Assembly (NCBI GenBank): GCA_963989245.1
Contig: OZ022342.1
Span: 13,943,995 to 14,007,994, forward strand
Source of the DNA: Nansenia antarctica
Taxonomy: Eukaryota > Chordata > Actinopteri > Argentiniformes > Microstomatidae
DNA length: 64,000 bases
Direction: 5' to 3'
Numbering within the stretch: the stretch's first letter is position 1; every line of letters begins with the position of its first letter. Both the position numbers and the translations under genes were made by a program. A model generated the notes under the pieces. It saw nothing but the letters and a program-made list of their open reading frames with translations. It had not been told where the DNA came from and made no database searches. Below, in pieces: positions 21,772 through 35,134 of the stretch.

Positions 21772-24700
21772 CTGCTATTTTATACCTATTTTTTTTATAT
21801 ATTTCACATGTTTTTTTAAACACAAAGTGTGCAAAGTATGAGAGTGAGTGAGTGTGCCATCACTGCTCCTAGAGATTTGTGAATAGGTTGCAGCTCTACT
21901 TTCAATTCAAAGCCCTCCCTTTCTGAAAGGGCCAGAGACCATTACAATTAGAAAATAAAGATCAGTATCATACTGCCTATAATTGTCTATTGCATAAACA
22001 CACCAAATATCCTTGCTCAATGCCATGGGCATGCTGGACATGCACTAAAGACAACCTGCTGTTGCTCAGATGACTCGAATCAAACAGGAAAACTGTGGCC
22101 TTAAAGTATAAATCAAGGATATCAATAATGTTCACTCAATCCAGCTGACACTGTGGACAGCACAGTCTTTGTGTACTCAGCTGGCTAGCTGCCATGTGTT
22201 CTCTGCTGTCGCTGGGATACGAATGCCAGCTTAACCAACCTTGAGGGAGACAGTCACATCTCACCATACACAAACAAGGCTTTCAAAAAGCAGCAATACC
22301 AGATATGTATTCTACAACCTTGTTTTCCACATGAGTAATATCCGTTTTTAAAGATAGGCGATACCTTTTATTCATTCAGATAGGCAAGGCCTTTCATTTA
22401 AAATCAGACACATGCATTCGGTGTGTGTTTGTGTGTGTATCTGTGTGAGGATAGGATTCATGGGTCAGGATTGGTGCTATATAGTTTAATACAATATTAT
22501 ATATATATATAATATATAATATATATATATTTAATATATAGTTTAGATACAACGATTGCAGGGGATTCTTCAAAGAAAGTGTAACTGAAGTGTGACACTT
22601 GATATGTTTTTTTATTTATTTAAACAGAAAGACTGAGATATTAGTATGTTATTACATTAGTATTACATTAATTAAATACATTATTATTACATTATTAATC
22701 ATAATTACTATTACATTATGCACAAAATGTTATGATGTTGTTCATCAAATTCAACAAATTATAAATGTAAGATGTACAACATCATTATTACAATATCGGT
22801 AGTTATTACAATATTAGTTGCTATAAACATTTTAGAGCAGACAGAATATCTCTTATTCAGAGGTTTCTCTGATTTCTCAAAGGTTTTGTATCTGCAGATG
22901 CTATAACTTGAAAGGATGATTTGTTTAATGATGAACTCACACAGAAAATGTACTATGGGAAAAAACTATCAAATCTAAAAGTTTTCATGTTGAGAAGTTT
23001 AATCTGAGACAGTACAGTATAATCGAAAACATATTCATTGAGGGCTTGAGGAAAACACACATACAATCTAATGCATTTAAATGTACATTGCCTCAATCAT
23101 AGTCTGCAAGCCTTTGACCCCCCAATTCTTTAAGGTAATACTGATTTGATGAGGTTACTTTGAAGACTGAAACATTAGCCTAGCCACTACTTATGTCTTT
23201 ACTGTTAGTCAGGCACAGGCCTAGATACTGTATTGTAGTAACACATCTGTCTATCTCTTGTTCTGTTACAGCAATCTGCGCGTTTGCGTTTGAGCGGAAA
23301 TTATGGTTTGCTGTCGTGTGTGTATATGGGTCTGACTTGCTAGCAGTTTTGCTATAGAATGCTTTATTGGTGAGTCCCCTGACTACAAAAGTTGTTGAGC
23401 TGGTGTAATGGAGTAGTGAGGGAGAGTTTCACACAGCTATCGATATATATATATATATATAAATAAATAAAAATCAGTATCTGTGTAACAGGAGGCCTTA
23501 TGTGCAAGCACGCAATGATCAAGAGATCAATTATAAGCGAATAATTATCTAACAATGCTGATCTAAGTCTCTAACATCACACATGGAGATACTTGGACAT
23601 AATTAGAGTCCTTTGTGGAGTATACAGAAGAGCCCTGGCCTCTGAAATCACATGATCAGATTTGCATAGGTTGGAATATTATATTCAGTAGCATAATGGC
23701 CATCTTAAGCATCGGGAGAATTCCCAGTAGGCCAGTTGATGCTCACTCACCAGCTGCGGGGCTGGTGAGTGACACAATGTCTTTTACATAATGTAATGTA
23801 GATTAAAATGCTATGTTGCAGTATACAATATGTGTGATATAATCTCATTCCGTGATTTTGCTTTCATTATCTGTTCTGATTGGGTTTGCAGATTATTCCA
23901 GAAACAACCCAGTAAATTGCAACCATGTATTCCTATTGCAAATGTAAAAGTGACGGAAAATCAGGGCTTGGTTATTGTACTTTTTAAAATGACTCAAAAT
24001 GTGTGTTTTTGTGTACCGTCTAGCCAACATAGTGCTCTAAACCCAGATTGGGATATGTTATAAACATGGCCACAGGAAGTGTGTGACTATTGACTATGAC
24101 TGAGTGATGTTATCCCCGGTTCAAAGGACAGCTCAAACCTCAAAGAACAGGTCAAAGAAGACTGGAGAGGATTTTCTCTATTGCACACGTGGTTGTTTAT
24201 TGAAGATCACAGGCAGGGTAGAAAGCAGCGCTGGACTCTCAGTGAGACAGTATCAGAAGAATATTTGCCCCAGAGTGAGTCCCGGTATCTCATTTACAGT
24301 TGCATATGATACTCCTTTGGGCTTGGGCACGCCCCGTACCTACATAGGTCCTAGAACGCTGATTGGCCAACTATTAATCACGGCAGAGCCATTCTCTGTG
24401 CTTGTGACCAGGTCAAGATGTATTAAAACTATAGCGTGGGTGTTGTCTGTGCTGAGGCGTGTTCATTGATGCTTCTAGGGCAGTAATCACAGTTTCAGGC
24501 TCAAATCGCCAAGGCCACAGAGACTTAGGCATATGTCACCCCTGAATAGTACTCCTACATTCCTAAGAAACACCTGGTGATGATAAGTGCTCTGAGCATT
24601 CACATACACACACACAAGACAGTCTAACTCTAAAATATTGTATCGTTAGCATAAAAAAACTGTATAGACTTTACAAGCCTGCCTGTTGATTTTCAGTGGG

Positions 24701-25074
24701 AAATGTTGCATTACATAACTCAGTATTTTGATTGAGTATTTATTTTTTTTTACTTTAGGGACGTTTGTTTGACACCTAGCGAACTCAGTTTGACGATAGC
24801 TTAGAGTGAGTTGTCACGACAACCACCAACTGCCGCTTTCAAAAGGCTTTTCATGGTAGGACTTTTTACAGGTGTCCAACTGATTTAGAGCAAAACATTA
24901 TAACACATATTAAACATTGTATTACTGATGGCCAAAATGTACAAAGATAGGGCTGGCAGCAGCAGGAACACTGTCTGTGCGGACACCGCACACATGAGAG
25001 CCACAGCAGGTAGAGGTAGCCAGTGTGGCCCTGGCGTAAGCATCAGCAAAGTTCCAATTGTCAACCGATACTCG

Positions 25075-25285
25075 TGCCCCACATTTAGACCACAGATGGC
25101 CCAGTAACTACACAGGAACGTATTAGGGCCACATTTCTCATAACAAAGCTGGCCCATGAGAAAGATCCAACTCTCACCTAGTACTGGTCCCCCACATTTA
25201 GACCAAAAGTGGACCAGTAATGACAGGAAGGTATGAGGTCCAGATATCACATCCCAGAGCTGGCCCATGAGCAAAATGCCAGCTC
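25075..25285. repeat. Two-copy imperfect tandem repeat, about 115 bp
   Basis: The phrases CCCCACATTTAGACCA, GGACCAGTAA / GGCCCAGTAA and AGCTGGCCCATGAG recur in order at about 25075-25170 and 25188-25285. The minus-strand reading frame through it (24885-25328) is a by-product and has no domain. Confidence 0.55.
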
Positions 25286-25656
25286 TTACCCAATGCAGTT
25301 TTTCTTTTTTTTTTACTAGGGTGTTCATGCTTCTGGGGTAGCAGGTAATATTTCTGTGCTGATGGGTAGGTTAACATTTACATCCCAGTGTAGCATGTTG
25401 ATGATCTTACAGTAAGCCCCTAAAATATATGTATTTAATTATATATTGTTAATATAATACATTTTTACTAACAACTGATCAGCTAAACTTGCTAAAGTGT
25501 ATCTATGTTGATGTTTTGTTGTGCTGCTCTCATGTGGACTTTATCTAGGGACACACTCCCTGTGGTTTACCCTTCAGACTCAATTACATGGGGCTCCCTA
25601 CACTACAGTATATAATCACAGGTCATTTAGGGGAATGCACCCTCTAGTGGTTATAA

Positions 25657-28600
25657 CTATGAGGACACCTCTTTGTCAGGACACCCCTCTTCAGGACACT
25701 CCCACCGCAAGGTCAGTGGGTTGTCCTTCATCTGGAAGAAGTAGACGCTGTCGAAATAAAGACATTGCTCTGCTGTGAAGGTGCCTCTCCAGTCTCCAAT
25801 TTTTCCTGCAAACAGGGAAGTATATTCATTATCTGTTATGGTCAGCCTCGTTCCATAGTTCCAACAGTGCAACCCTCAGCCTGGCTTGAGATAGTATTTG
25901 AATCTTCAATCTAGAGGTGCGCTTGATTAAGTTAATTTGGCTTGCCCAGACTATTTTGGGACTACTCCATTGGTTCTGCAGCGCACAAGTAATTAAACAT
26001 TAATGATTTTTCCCCCAAATTAAAATAATTAATTAAAAATCAAATTATGGTCACGTGATGTCGTCACCCTGAGCAGTCGACTGTTGCTGAGCTCCCCCTA
26101 CTAATGAGCTATATTTGACTATTTACTTAATTTTGTTGCAACCATAAAAAAGTTAGTCTGAAACTCTACTCAAGGAGAAAATGTTGCTAGCTAGCAATGG
26201 AGAAGGGGCACGTGCCGTCGATTCTGAGGCTCTGCCCAGCTAGCAGGGAATATTCCCACAACATTGGCTAACATTCCCTACAAGTTCTGCTAATGTTTTA
26301 AAGAAAACGTTTTCATCTAATGTTCAAAGAGCATTTTAAGGATGTTTACCATTTCAAATAATGTTTCTATAACGTTAAATGTTAACAAAGTAAGAACGTT
26401 TTAGGTGCAACATTCTGAGGATGTTTTGGGGACATTGTTTAGGTAACAGATTATAGAATGTTCTTTTATAAAATGTTCCCACAATGTTACATGATAACAA
26501 AGAATGGACATTTTCAAAGCAACATTCGATAATGTTTTCAGGATGTTATTGATGCCTCAGATCACAAAACGTTTTTTCTAGAATGTTCCTGTAATGTGAT
26601 ATGTAAACAAAGGAAGAACGTTTTACCTGCAACATTCCAAGGATGTTTTGGGGACATTGTTTAGGTAACAGATTATAGAATGTTCTTTTATAAAATGTTC
26701 CCACAATGTTACACGATAACAAAGGAAGAACATTCCCAGCTAGCAATGTTTTGTTCTAAAAATGTTCAAAGAATGTTACCTAGAATGTTCTCGTAATGTT
26801 TTCAGCGGGAAGTTTTCTTTAAGTTCCCAGAATGTTCTAGGATAATGTTCTCTAAAAACATTTTTAAAATGTTGTGTGTTAACCTTCTTAAAATGTTAAG
26901 TGACAACATTGCTAGAACATTATGCCCTAATGTTCTTGAAAATGTTTTCAGCGGGAAGTTTTCTTTAGGTTCCCAGAATGTTCTAGGATAATGTTCTCTA
27001 AAAACATTTTTAAAATGTTGTGTGATAACCTTCTTAAAATGTTAAGTGACAACATTGCTAGAACATTATGCCCTAATGTCTTGAAAATGTTCTCAGCGGG
27101 AAGTTTTCTTTAAGTTCCCAGAATGTTCTAGGATAATGTTCTCTAAAAACATTTTTAAAATGTTGTGTGATAACCTTCTTAAAATGTTAAGTGACAACAT
27201 TGCTAGAACATTATGCCCTAATGTTCTTGAAAATGTTTTCAGTGGGAAGTTTTCTTTAAGTTCCCAGAATGTTCTAGGATAATGTTCTCTAAAAACATTT
27301 TTTAAATGTTGTGTGATAACCTTCTTAAAATGTTAAGTGACAACATTGCTAGAACATTATGCCCTAATGTTCTTGAAAATGTTTTCAGCGGGAAGTTTTC
27401 TTTAAGTTCCCAGAATGTTTTAGGATAATGTTCTCAAAAAACATTCTACAAATGTGTGGTAATAACCTTCTTAAAATGTGAGTTGACAATATTGCTAGAA
27501 CATTACACCTTATGTTCTCAAAACATTTTCAGCTTAAGTTTTTTGTTTGTTCCCAGAATGTTTTAGGATAACGTGCTCTAAAAACCGTTCTAAACACGTT
27601 TGCTTATAACCTTCTTAAAATGTTTACTGAAAACCCTGTTAAAACATTATGCCCAAACATTCTTAAAATGTTTTTGGGATATTATTAAAAATTCAAGTTT
27701 CAGACTTGCACCAATAACCGAGGAGGCTGAGGACGTGGCAGACCAATCAAACGACTCTGATTAGATTTCAGACCAATCAAACGACTCTGATTAGATTTCA
27801 CTAAGCCTGACTGAGATGTTCAGTGGTCGGGCACAGGTAGACGGTTTTAGTTGAAGACAGCACAAGGGAACGGGACACTGTGGATTACACAGTAAGGTTA
27901 CAATAACTGTTTTTAATTGATTATCGTTACTTTGTATGGATACATTTACTTTCTTGACCACAAACTAACCGTTAATGCGAATAACGTTGAGCGTGTGTGT
28001 TGTCAGAAATTTCTAGGAAGCTGGGCGCAAAATTAACTTTTATCCACCGTCCAAATCGACAAATTGGTGAACGTTCAGATTTTACCAGCCACTCAATAGA
28101 TTAACGTCATTGTTGTTGGTTTTTTGGCTGGTGAGTGAAGCAAATCTACCAGCCCAAAAGTTTGGGCCAGGTTTGGGAGCTAGCTAGCTAGCTAGCAAGC
28201 TATAGCAATCTAGCTAGCACAATTACTAGCATTCTACATGTCTATTTTACATGGATATTACTTGGTTATTTACAGTAATTACTGCATAATTAACGGCATG
28301 TAATTTAAAGGGCTACCAAAAAGACTTCTGATGAATCAGAAACTATTCTGATTTTAAATACTATTTTTGTTATAATGCAGGTGGATAATACAGGTGGACC
28401 ATCCATGACTGAGGACAGTGATACAGGTGGACCATCCATGACTGAGGACAGTGATACAGGTGGACCATCTGTGACTGAGGACAGAGTTCAGAGTAAGGAT
28501 GTGTCCAGGGATGATGTTTAAGAATGTGTCCAGGTGCAGCAGCAGCACTTGAGGGGAGCAGAAGCCCCACACTGTTCAAGGACTAAATCAAGCAATCAAC

Positions 28601-31600
28601 ACTTTGGGAATGCCTGTCTGTCATGAGGATATGTACTGTCAGAGATATGTACTGTTGCAGTGATGATAGGTTCTGACTTCCATGTTTTCAGTATGTACAG
28701 TATATTATGATGTTTTGCTCTTTTTTTTTTATGTTCTCAAATGAAGCTGTGGCTGCCTCTCCCTGTCTCACCTCTGTTGTTAATGTTAATAAATAATGAT
28801 ACATTATGTTGAAAGATTTAAATATTGATGTTATCAAACTTTTACATGTGTTAATACGTTTAGCTAAAAACATTTTAAGAATGTTTGGGCATAATGTTTT
28901 AACAGGGTTTTCAGTAAACATTTTAAGAAGGTTATAAGCAAACGTTTTTAGAATGGTTTTTAGAGCACGTTTGTTACGAGGGGGGTCAGCGAGGATGACT
29001 CCCCGATGCCTCTGCTGGTTGAAGAGCAGCATCACTCCAGCCCTGGACTAATTACGTGATTATTGTCACCTGTGAGTGTTTGTATGTGTATTTAGGTGTG
29101 TCCCATTTCCCTGTTCCCTTGTCAGTTGTTCGTACTTGTTAGCGTCTTGTGAACCCTCGTCTTTCCCTTAAGAATATTGTGCTTGATACTTGTCCCTGTC
29201 CTTTCGGTCCTGGAGGACTTTACCTTACCTGTCGCTACTTCCAGGTATTATATCGACTATATGTGTGTTTTGATTTGTTTGTGTTTAAGTGAAGTTTGCT
29301 TTTTGTAAACGGAGCCTTGTTTGCTCATCTTTTGTTTTTGCTACTCGCAAGTGTTTTGTTTTTGTTATTAGTTATCGACTCGCTACGCAGAGCCTTGCTT
29401 GCTCTCCTTTATTTTTCTGTGGTTCTGTATCACGGTCCTATGGATATTCAGTGTATTCATCTCAGTAAAGAGAACTTTATTTTATTCATGTCTCGACCTC
29501 AATTCCTCTGAGTCGCACCGCACCGCACATGGGTCCAACACCACTCTACATTTAAAACATTATTCCAAAACGTAACACACGTTATCCTAAAACATTCTGG
29601 GAACAAACAAAAAACTTAAGCTGAAAATGTTTTGAGAACATAAGGTGTAATGTTCTAGCAATATTGTCAACTCACATTTTAAGAAGGTTATTACCGAACA
29701 TTATCCTAAAACATTCTGGGAACTTCCCACTGAAAACGTTTTCAAGAACATTAGGGCATAATGTTCTAGCAATGTTGTCACTTAACATTTTAAGAAGGTT
29801 ATCACAACATTTTAAAAACGTTTTTAGAGAACGTTATCCTAGAACATTCTGGGAACTTCCCACTGAAAACGTTTTCAAGAACATTAGGGCATAATGTTCT
29901 AGCAATGTTGTCACTTAACATTTTAAGAAGGTTATCACAACATTTTAAAAATGTTTTTAGAGAACGTTATCCTAGAACATTCTGGGAACTTGAAGAAAAC
30001 TTCCCGCTGAAAACGTTTTCAAGAACATTAGGGCATAATGTTCTAGCAATGTTGTCACTTAACATTTTAAGAAGGTTATCACACAACATTTTAAAAATGT
30101 TTTTAGAGAACGTTATCCTAGAACATTCTGGGAACTTAAAGAAAACTTCCCGCTGAAAACATTACGAGAACGTTCTAGGTAACATTCTTTGAACATTTTT
30201 AGAACCAAAAATTGCTAGCTGGGTGGATATGGACATATCTCAGTATGTTATTGAGAAAATATCTACCATGATGGAAAATAAATGTGAAGAGTTCTCAACA
30301 ACACTGAACAATATCACAACACGACTGGAGTCTAACACAAAGCGCATCACGGAAGCTGAGAGCCGGGTATCAGCAACGGAGGATAACGTGACAGCCCTGG
30401 AGTCCAGGGTTGTGGGCTTGGAGAACAAAGTGTGCGTCCTGTAGGAGAGGAGCATTGGTTTAGAGAAACCAGTTCAACGTAAACCAGGTGTAGAGGAAAG
30501 GCCAAATGAAGATGCTGCTTCAGAGGAGGATAAAGAGAATGTGGACCTCACTGAGGAGGCTATAGAGATTGTCATTACATCGATCATTGAGGAGCCCCAG
30601 AGTCAGGGGGACACTCAGGACGAGGGGTGCGTGTCACAGGCTGCCTCGCATGCGCTGCTCAACAACATCCCAGATGTGGACACGACAGAGGAAGGTGATG
30701 CCAATCTGTGCACCGAATACGTGAAGGACATTTACGCTCACCTGATAGCCATGGCTATCAGACCATGTTATCTGGAAGTCAGGGATGTGACTGCTCAGAT
30801 GCGGCGTATTCTAATAGACTGGCTGGTCCAAGTCCACAAAGTTTTTAAATTGGTTCAGGAGACCCTCTTCATGACCGTCGGAATCGTTGATCGCTTTCTC
30901 TGGCAAGGAAGTCTCTGCAGCTGGTTGGTGTTACTGCAATGCTGATTGCAGCAAAGTATGAGGAAATCTATCCCCCAGTGGTGGGAGACTTTGCAGATGT
31001 GACTGACTTCACGTGCTCCTGTGCTGACATCCTGCGCATGGAGGGAACCATTCTGAAAGCCCTGAACTACAACCGGGGACTACAACCTGAGTATGGGCTG
31101 GCAAAGTACCTGATGGAGCTGACCATCATGGACTATGGCTCAGCGCAGCCCTACACTGGCTACGCAGAGGACTCCTTACTTACTGTTATGGCGCGCATTG
31201 CCAAGATGCTGGAGGGCTTGAGGGATGGCAGCTTCAAACAGTTGACAATCAAGCTCAAGTATGAAAGCTTATCACTCCTACAAGTCAGCTCTCTCCCAAC
31301 CAACCCCAGAGTGAACTTCTGCATTCAGGAACTGTCCTCCTATTGCTCTTGACAGAAATCACATTCCCCTATGTTTTAAGCACTTTTTAAACTATCCCTC
31401 CTTTTGAAATAAACATTATTATTTTTCCATAAAAAATTTAATTATATTTCAACCCAAGTTTGCTTCACCTTTCCTCATGAATTGTCCTTTGCTATGGTCC
31501 ATGATCTCCTGCGGAATCAGTGTGTAGTTCACCATGGAATTGTCTCTCATGCTGCTGAAGTTGCACTGTCTTTGACAGCTGGTTATCTCTTCTGCCACCA

Positions 31601-34112
31601 GGGAGCACTGCAGGAAAGAGCTGATCCTCTCTATTGAGCCTCTGAGGTCCTGAGTCAAGCATAGATATAAGATCAGTGGAGTTAGATATACTTATTATGA
31701 ATTTCAGCAGAGAGGGGCGCTATCACAAGAGCCTTCCATAACTATTTAGGAATAACACAATCTGTGGAACGCTAGGTTAGGAGACCAAGCGTTCACACAG
31801 TGAATATTACACTGCAGACACAATATTTGGTTTTCTACTTAAAGGTCCAGTATGTAGATTTGAGTTGCCAAAAATGGCCACGATAAATCAGTGGTGATTA
31901 AGGAATAAGATCACATGATAAAGTGAAGAGCGCTGTTTTGGTCTAAACAAAGTGATTTCTAAACTCTGGCTTAGATAATATTCTTGCACACATCATCACT
32001 TGACAAAAGTCTGAGGACTATTCATATTTCTGCTAATAAGCAAATGTTTCTGTGTCACATCTGACTAGCAAGTCTTGATGGCCTTATACGGACATTGTTC
32101 TGCAATATGATAATCATGGTCAGAAGTAATACAATTTAGAAAAGTAACATAACAGCTTTACAGCAGAGAAGTGGAGTGAGTCCATGAAACATTTAGGGAT
32201 ACCTGCTCTGCGGAGAATTTGATGACAAATAAAACTGCAGATTTAGATTACCGGTATATGAGGGTTCTCTTACCAGCCACATCTCCTCATACGAGATGTA
32301 GAAAAAGGTTTCCATGACTCCTGCTTGACTGGTCCAGCCTTTCACATGATCAAACCAAGGCCCATAGCACACTGCAAAAAAGGCAGTCAGAATCAGAGAC
32401 ACACCAACATAAACCAATGTTGGATTAGATCAGACTCCAACACATCAACATGAGGACCAAATGTAGATACATACAGACCTCAGACCAGCTGGAGGTACAT
32501 AATTACTGTCAGCTCACCTGTGCCCTCTAGAAAACCCTTTAGAAACTCTTCGAATGACTTGGGCTCTGGAAGGAATTTGGCCATTTTATGGAAGTTGTAA
32601 TACGACACTACAACATCTTTGGGGTTTCTGTAGACATAGATTACCTAAGAGGGATGCAGAGTACTGTCACAATGCGCTGACACAATGTCTGTCTTGCGGT
32701 GCACAGACTACCCAGGTTTGAACCAAGCTGGTTACATTACCTTGGCTTTGGATCCCTGGAGGGCAGGGGCCAGCAGGTGGTAGGGCAGATGAGTGGTTAT
32801 GATACGGGGCCCCTGGGTAGCCCTCAGCACCTCTGCAGAGTAATATTGTTCCAGCCAGGGGGCCCGCTCCCAGTTAGGCACAGTTTTGGAGAGGTGTATG
32901 TCCCCTCTGCTGTACACAAGAGTGACTATTTCCTGCATCCAGGTGGTCCCTATAACCAGGGAGAGAATGTTGCATACTGTATAATACTCAGAGGGAAAGA
33001 AATGGAGGAGTAGGAAGGAGGGAAAGAGTGTGTGTGTGATAGGGAGGGAGAGAGAGAGAGAGAGAAAGGGAGGGAGGGAGAACTGTATACTGCATTACCC
33101 CTCTCTTAAATGTCACTGACGATGTATCATATGATCCCTCAACCACAATCGTACAGACAGGTGGTCAGTTGAGAGAAACCATTTCTGAGAAGCCATCAAC
33201 TTAACCTGATTGAGACCATGCTTTCTCTAGTTTCTGAAAGCCTGGGGAAATCCATGACGGAAAGTCGTTAAAGAGGGGTGGGAATTAGTGACACCTTTCC
33301 ACACATGAAATTAATCGAATACCTTGCTTGGGCAAAGCTCCAAAGAGAGGTGTTCCACACCGGTACCAACTAGATTTGTGCCATAGGAGCAACTTCATGC
33401 AATGTCTTTAGATTTCAGGACACAAACCTCAACCTGATCCTTGATTAATGACATCAGTGGACAAACTACTATTACCATCGATTTCCCCACCTCCAATTTT
33501 AATAAAAAAGACTGCTGACCACGTTTGATAAGCATTTAACATAGACACACTATAATGTCTCTTTTTTGTTGTTTTCAAGCAGAAAAGTTGTAAAGCTTTC
33601 ATCATGATTTTGTGTACACTTCTGTGTACACTTCTTTTGTGTACACTTCTTCTACACTTCTGGCAAAACAGAATCAGGTTTTCCTCAAGGTTTTCTGTAA
33701 TGTTGCAAGCTAACAATGAAATTGCAACCTTGTTTTAACTGCGTTCCATCCAAGTGAGATCAACTAATCAAAAAATTCTCCAGACTACCATACCAACGCC
33801 AAAGTAAACTGAAACTGTGCATTCATATCAACCAGGATGGAAAAAGCATTGAGTACTAGCCAACTGATTTGTGTGTGAAAGGGAGAGAATTTAGAAATAT
33901 CTGTGGCCAGTACTGTAATATATCTAATCTGCTGTGACACAGCTGAAGTGTGATAGAGGTGTTGAGTTCTCACCTGATTTAGGATAGGTGACAATGATTG
34001 TGTCCGTGTCCTGGAACTGGAAATGAATAGCGTTGTGTAGGGACTCCTGGGTGTGCATATGCCCAGGGAAGGAGATGCCGCCAAGGGTCTCTGTGACATC
34101 CAGCCTGGCCAT
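25657..34112 (-). CDS. Cytosolic sulfotransferase, SULT2 type, complete in six coding exons
   Basis: Exons are 34112-33974, 32949-32741, 32644-32518, 32371-32274, 31649-31469 and 25805-25657, giving 300 residues. The 209-, 127- and 181-nt sizes are classic SULT exon lengths. It transfers sulfate from PAPS to hydroxyl groups, for SULT2 mainly of steroids and bile alcohols. Visible motifs: TYPKSGTTW (5'-phosphosulfate loop with catalytic Lys), THLPYHLL (catalytic His), RNPKDVVVSYYNF (3'-phosphate site), YEEMWLDL and RKGKIGDW (PAPS ribose/adenine region, formed across the last splice). WERAPWLE favours SULT2 over SULT1. The dimer motif near FTVAQNE in relatives reads FTAEQCL here. The last exon is separated by a 5.66-kb intron filled with mobile DNA. 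The substrate cannot be told from sequence. Confidence 0.9.
27820..28790 (+). other. Possible small spliced transcription unit inside the palindrome loop
   Basis: A GTAAGG donor-like site follows GGATTACACA near 27891. An acceptor-like TATAATGCAG precedes 28381. After it an open frame of about 45 codons encodes three TGGPSMTEDSD-type repeats and stops at the TAA near 28520. An AATAAA occurs near 28788. No homology is recognised. This is a pattern observation only. Confidence 0.25.
28972..29577. mobile_element. Solo LTR with 6-bp target duplication
   Basis: The 606-bp insert starts TGTTACG and ends CGTAACA, the TG...CA palindromic ends of an LTR. It is bounded by CACGTT on both sides (28966-28971 and 29578-29583). 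The other arm of the palindrome keeps the uninterrupted sequence (GATAACGTGCTC at about 27566), so the empty site can be read directly. There is no internal retroviral coding sequence. Confidence 0.75.
30223..30443 (+). pseudogene. Coiled-coil fragment resembling LINE-1 ORF1
   Basis: 73 codons with heptad-like repeats (TRLESNTKRITEAE, ALESRVVGLENKV) begin 9 bp after the palindrome's right end. The pattern resembles the ORF1p coiled coil of fish L1 elements; no RRM or CTD follows. It ends at the TAG at 30441-30443, just before the cyclin-like region. Confidence 0.4.
30451..31352 (+). pseudogene. Cyclin B retropseudogene, intronless
   Basis: The sequence encodes B-type cyclin features without introns: EYVKDIYAHL, RRILIDWLVQVHKVFKLVQETL, GIVDRFL, then in another frame LQLVGVTAMLIAAKYEEIYPP, GLAKYLMELTIMDY and a C-terminal KYESLSLLQVSSLP. 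A frameshift occurs near 30900 within the cyclin box. The segment normally following ALNF (the GRPLPLHFLRRA region) is deleted near 31070, and a further block is missing near 31140. Active cyclin B drives Cdk1 at mitosis; this copy should not. Lack of introns in a gene normally split implies origin by reverse transcription. AATAAA at about 31408 may be the copied poly(A) signal. B1 is a little more likely than B2. Confidence 0.75.
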
Positions 34113-34478
34113 GATGTTGTCTTCATGTCATGTCAGGAACTTACAAGAATTTATAGGAACTAGTTGAGCTGAGCGTTTAGAACTGTGACCAATTAGAAAG
34201 ACTGTCGTCACTACTGTTGGTGCACACAGGGGAATCATCCAAGGAAACAATGTGATTGAGTAAAAGGTTACATGTAGCTTACAAACATGTTCCTCTTTGG
34301 TAAGTCAACCTGGAGCTTAACAAGAAGTTGGGACTGAGGGTGTAATTTAACATAATTCTAATAAAATCTGCTATTGCAATGTTTATGCATGCAGGATTCT
34401 TAATTCTGTTTAATTACTACTGCTCGTTTGCACATCTTTTACTTTGAAAAGAGGGAGCCTCTATGTTTGTATGAGTCT

Positions 34479-35003
<525 letters not shown>

Positions 35004-35134
35004 AATGTATACAGTACAGTACCCAAAACCATTCTGTAATTTAATTTCATCACAAGTTACTGAATATCATTGTGTCTATCTTTTCCACATGAACTTCAAT
35101 CTGAGTCTGATTGAGGGGTAGTGGTGGTCTAGTA

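Larger units (their letters stand above)
20005..25656. other. Intergenic DNA between hp and the last sulfotransferase exon
   Basis: I see no coding exon. AT-rich simple sequence occurs at about 22490-22545 and 22600-22800, and a short (AT)n at 23440-23460. The stretch about 24095-24600 looks like a degenerate mobile-element remnant with no recognisable protein. The tandem duplications at 21552-21771 and 25075-25285 are listed separately. Confidence 0.4.
26235..30214. mobile_element. Large palindromic foldback element with tandemly repeated arms
   Basis: The left arm (about 26742-27690) and right arm (about 28860-30214) are inverted copies ending CCCAGCTAGCA and TGCTAGCTGGG. The arms are made of 146-bp tandem units (for example CAGCGGGAAGTTTTC at 26803, 26949, 27094, 27240 and 27386), rich in AACATT and AATGTT. 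An extra related block with its own CCCAGCTAGCA end occupies 26235-26741, so this may be two nested copies. The loop is about 27690-28860. No transposase is seen and no clear target duplication was found. The element lies in the last intron of the sulfotransferase gene. Confidence 0.7.

Noticed and set aside
24885..25328. 147-codon minus-strand frame
   Set aside because: It runs through an imperfect tandem repeat, has no domain, and no splice or promoter context supports it.
26742..30214. Reading the palindrome as a retrovirus or LTR pair
   Set aside because: The arms are inverted, not direct repeats, and there is no gag, pol or env coding.
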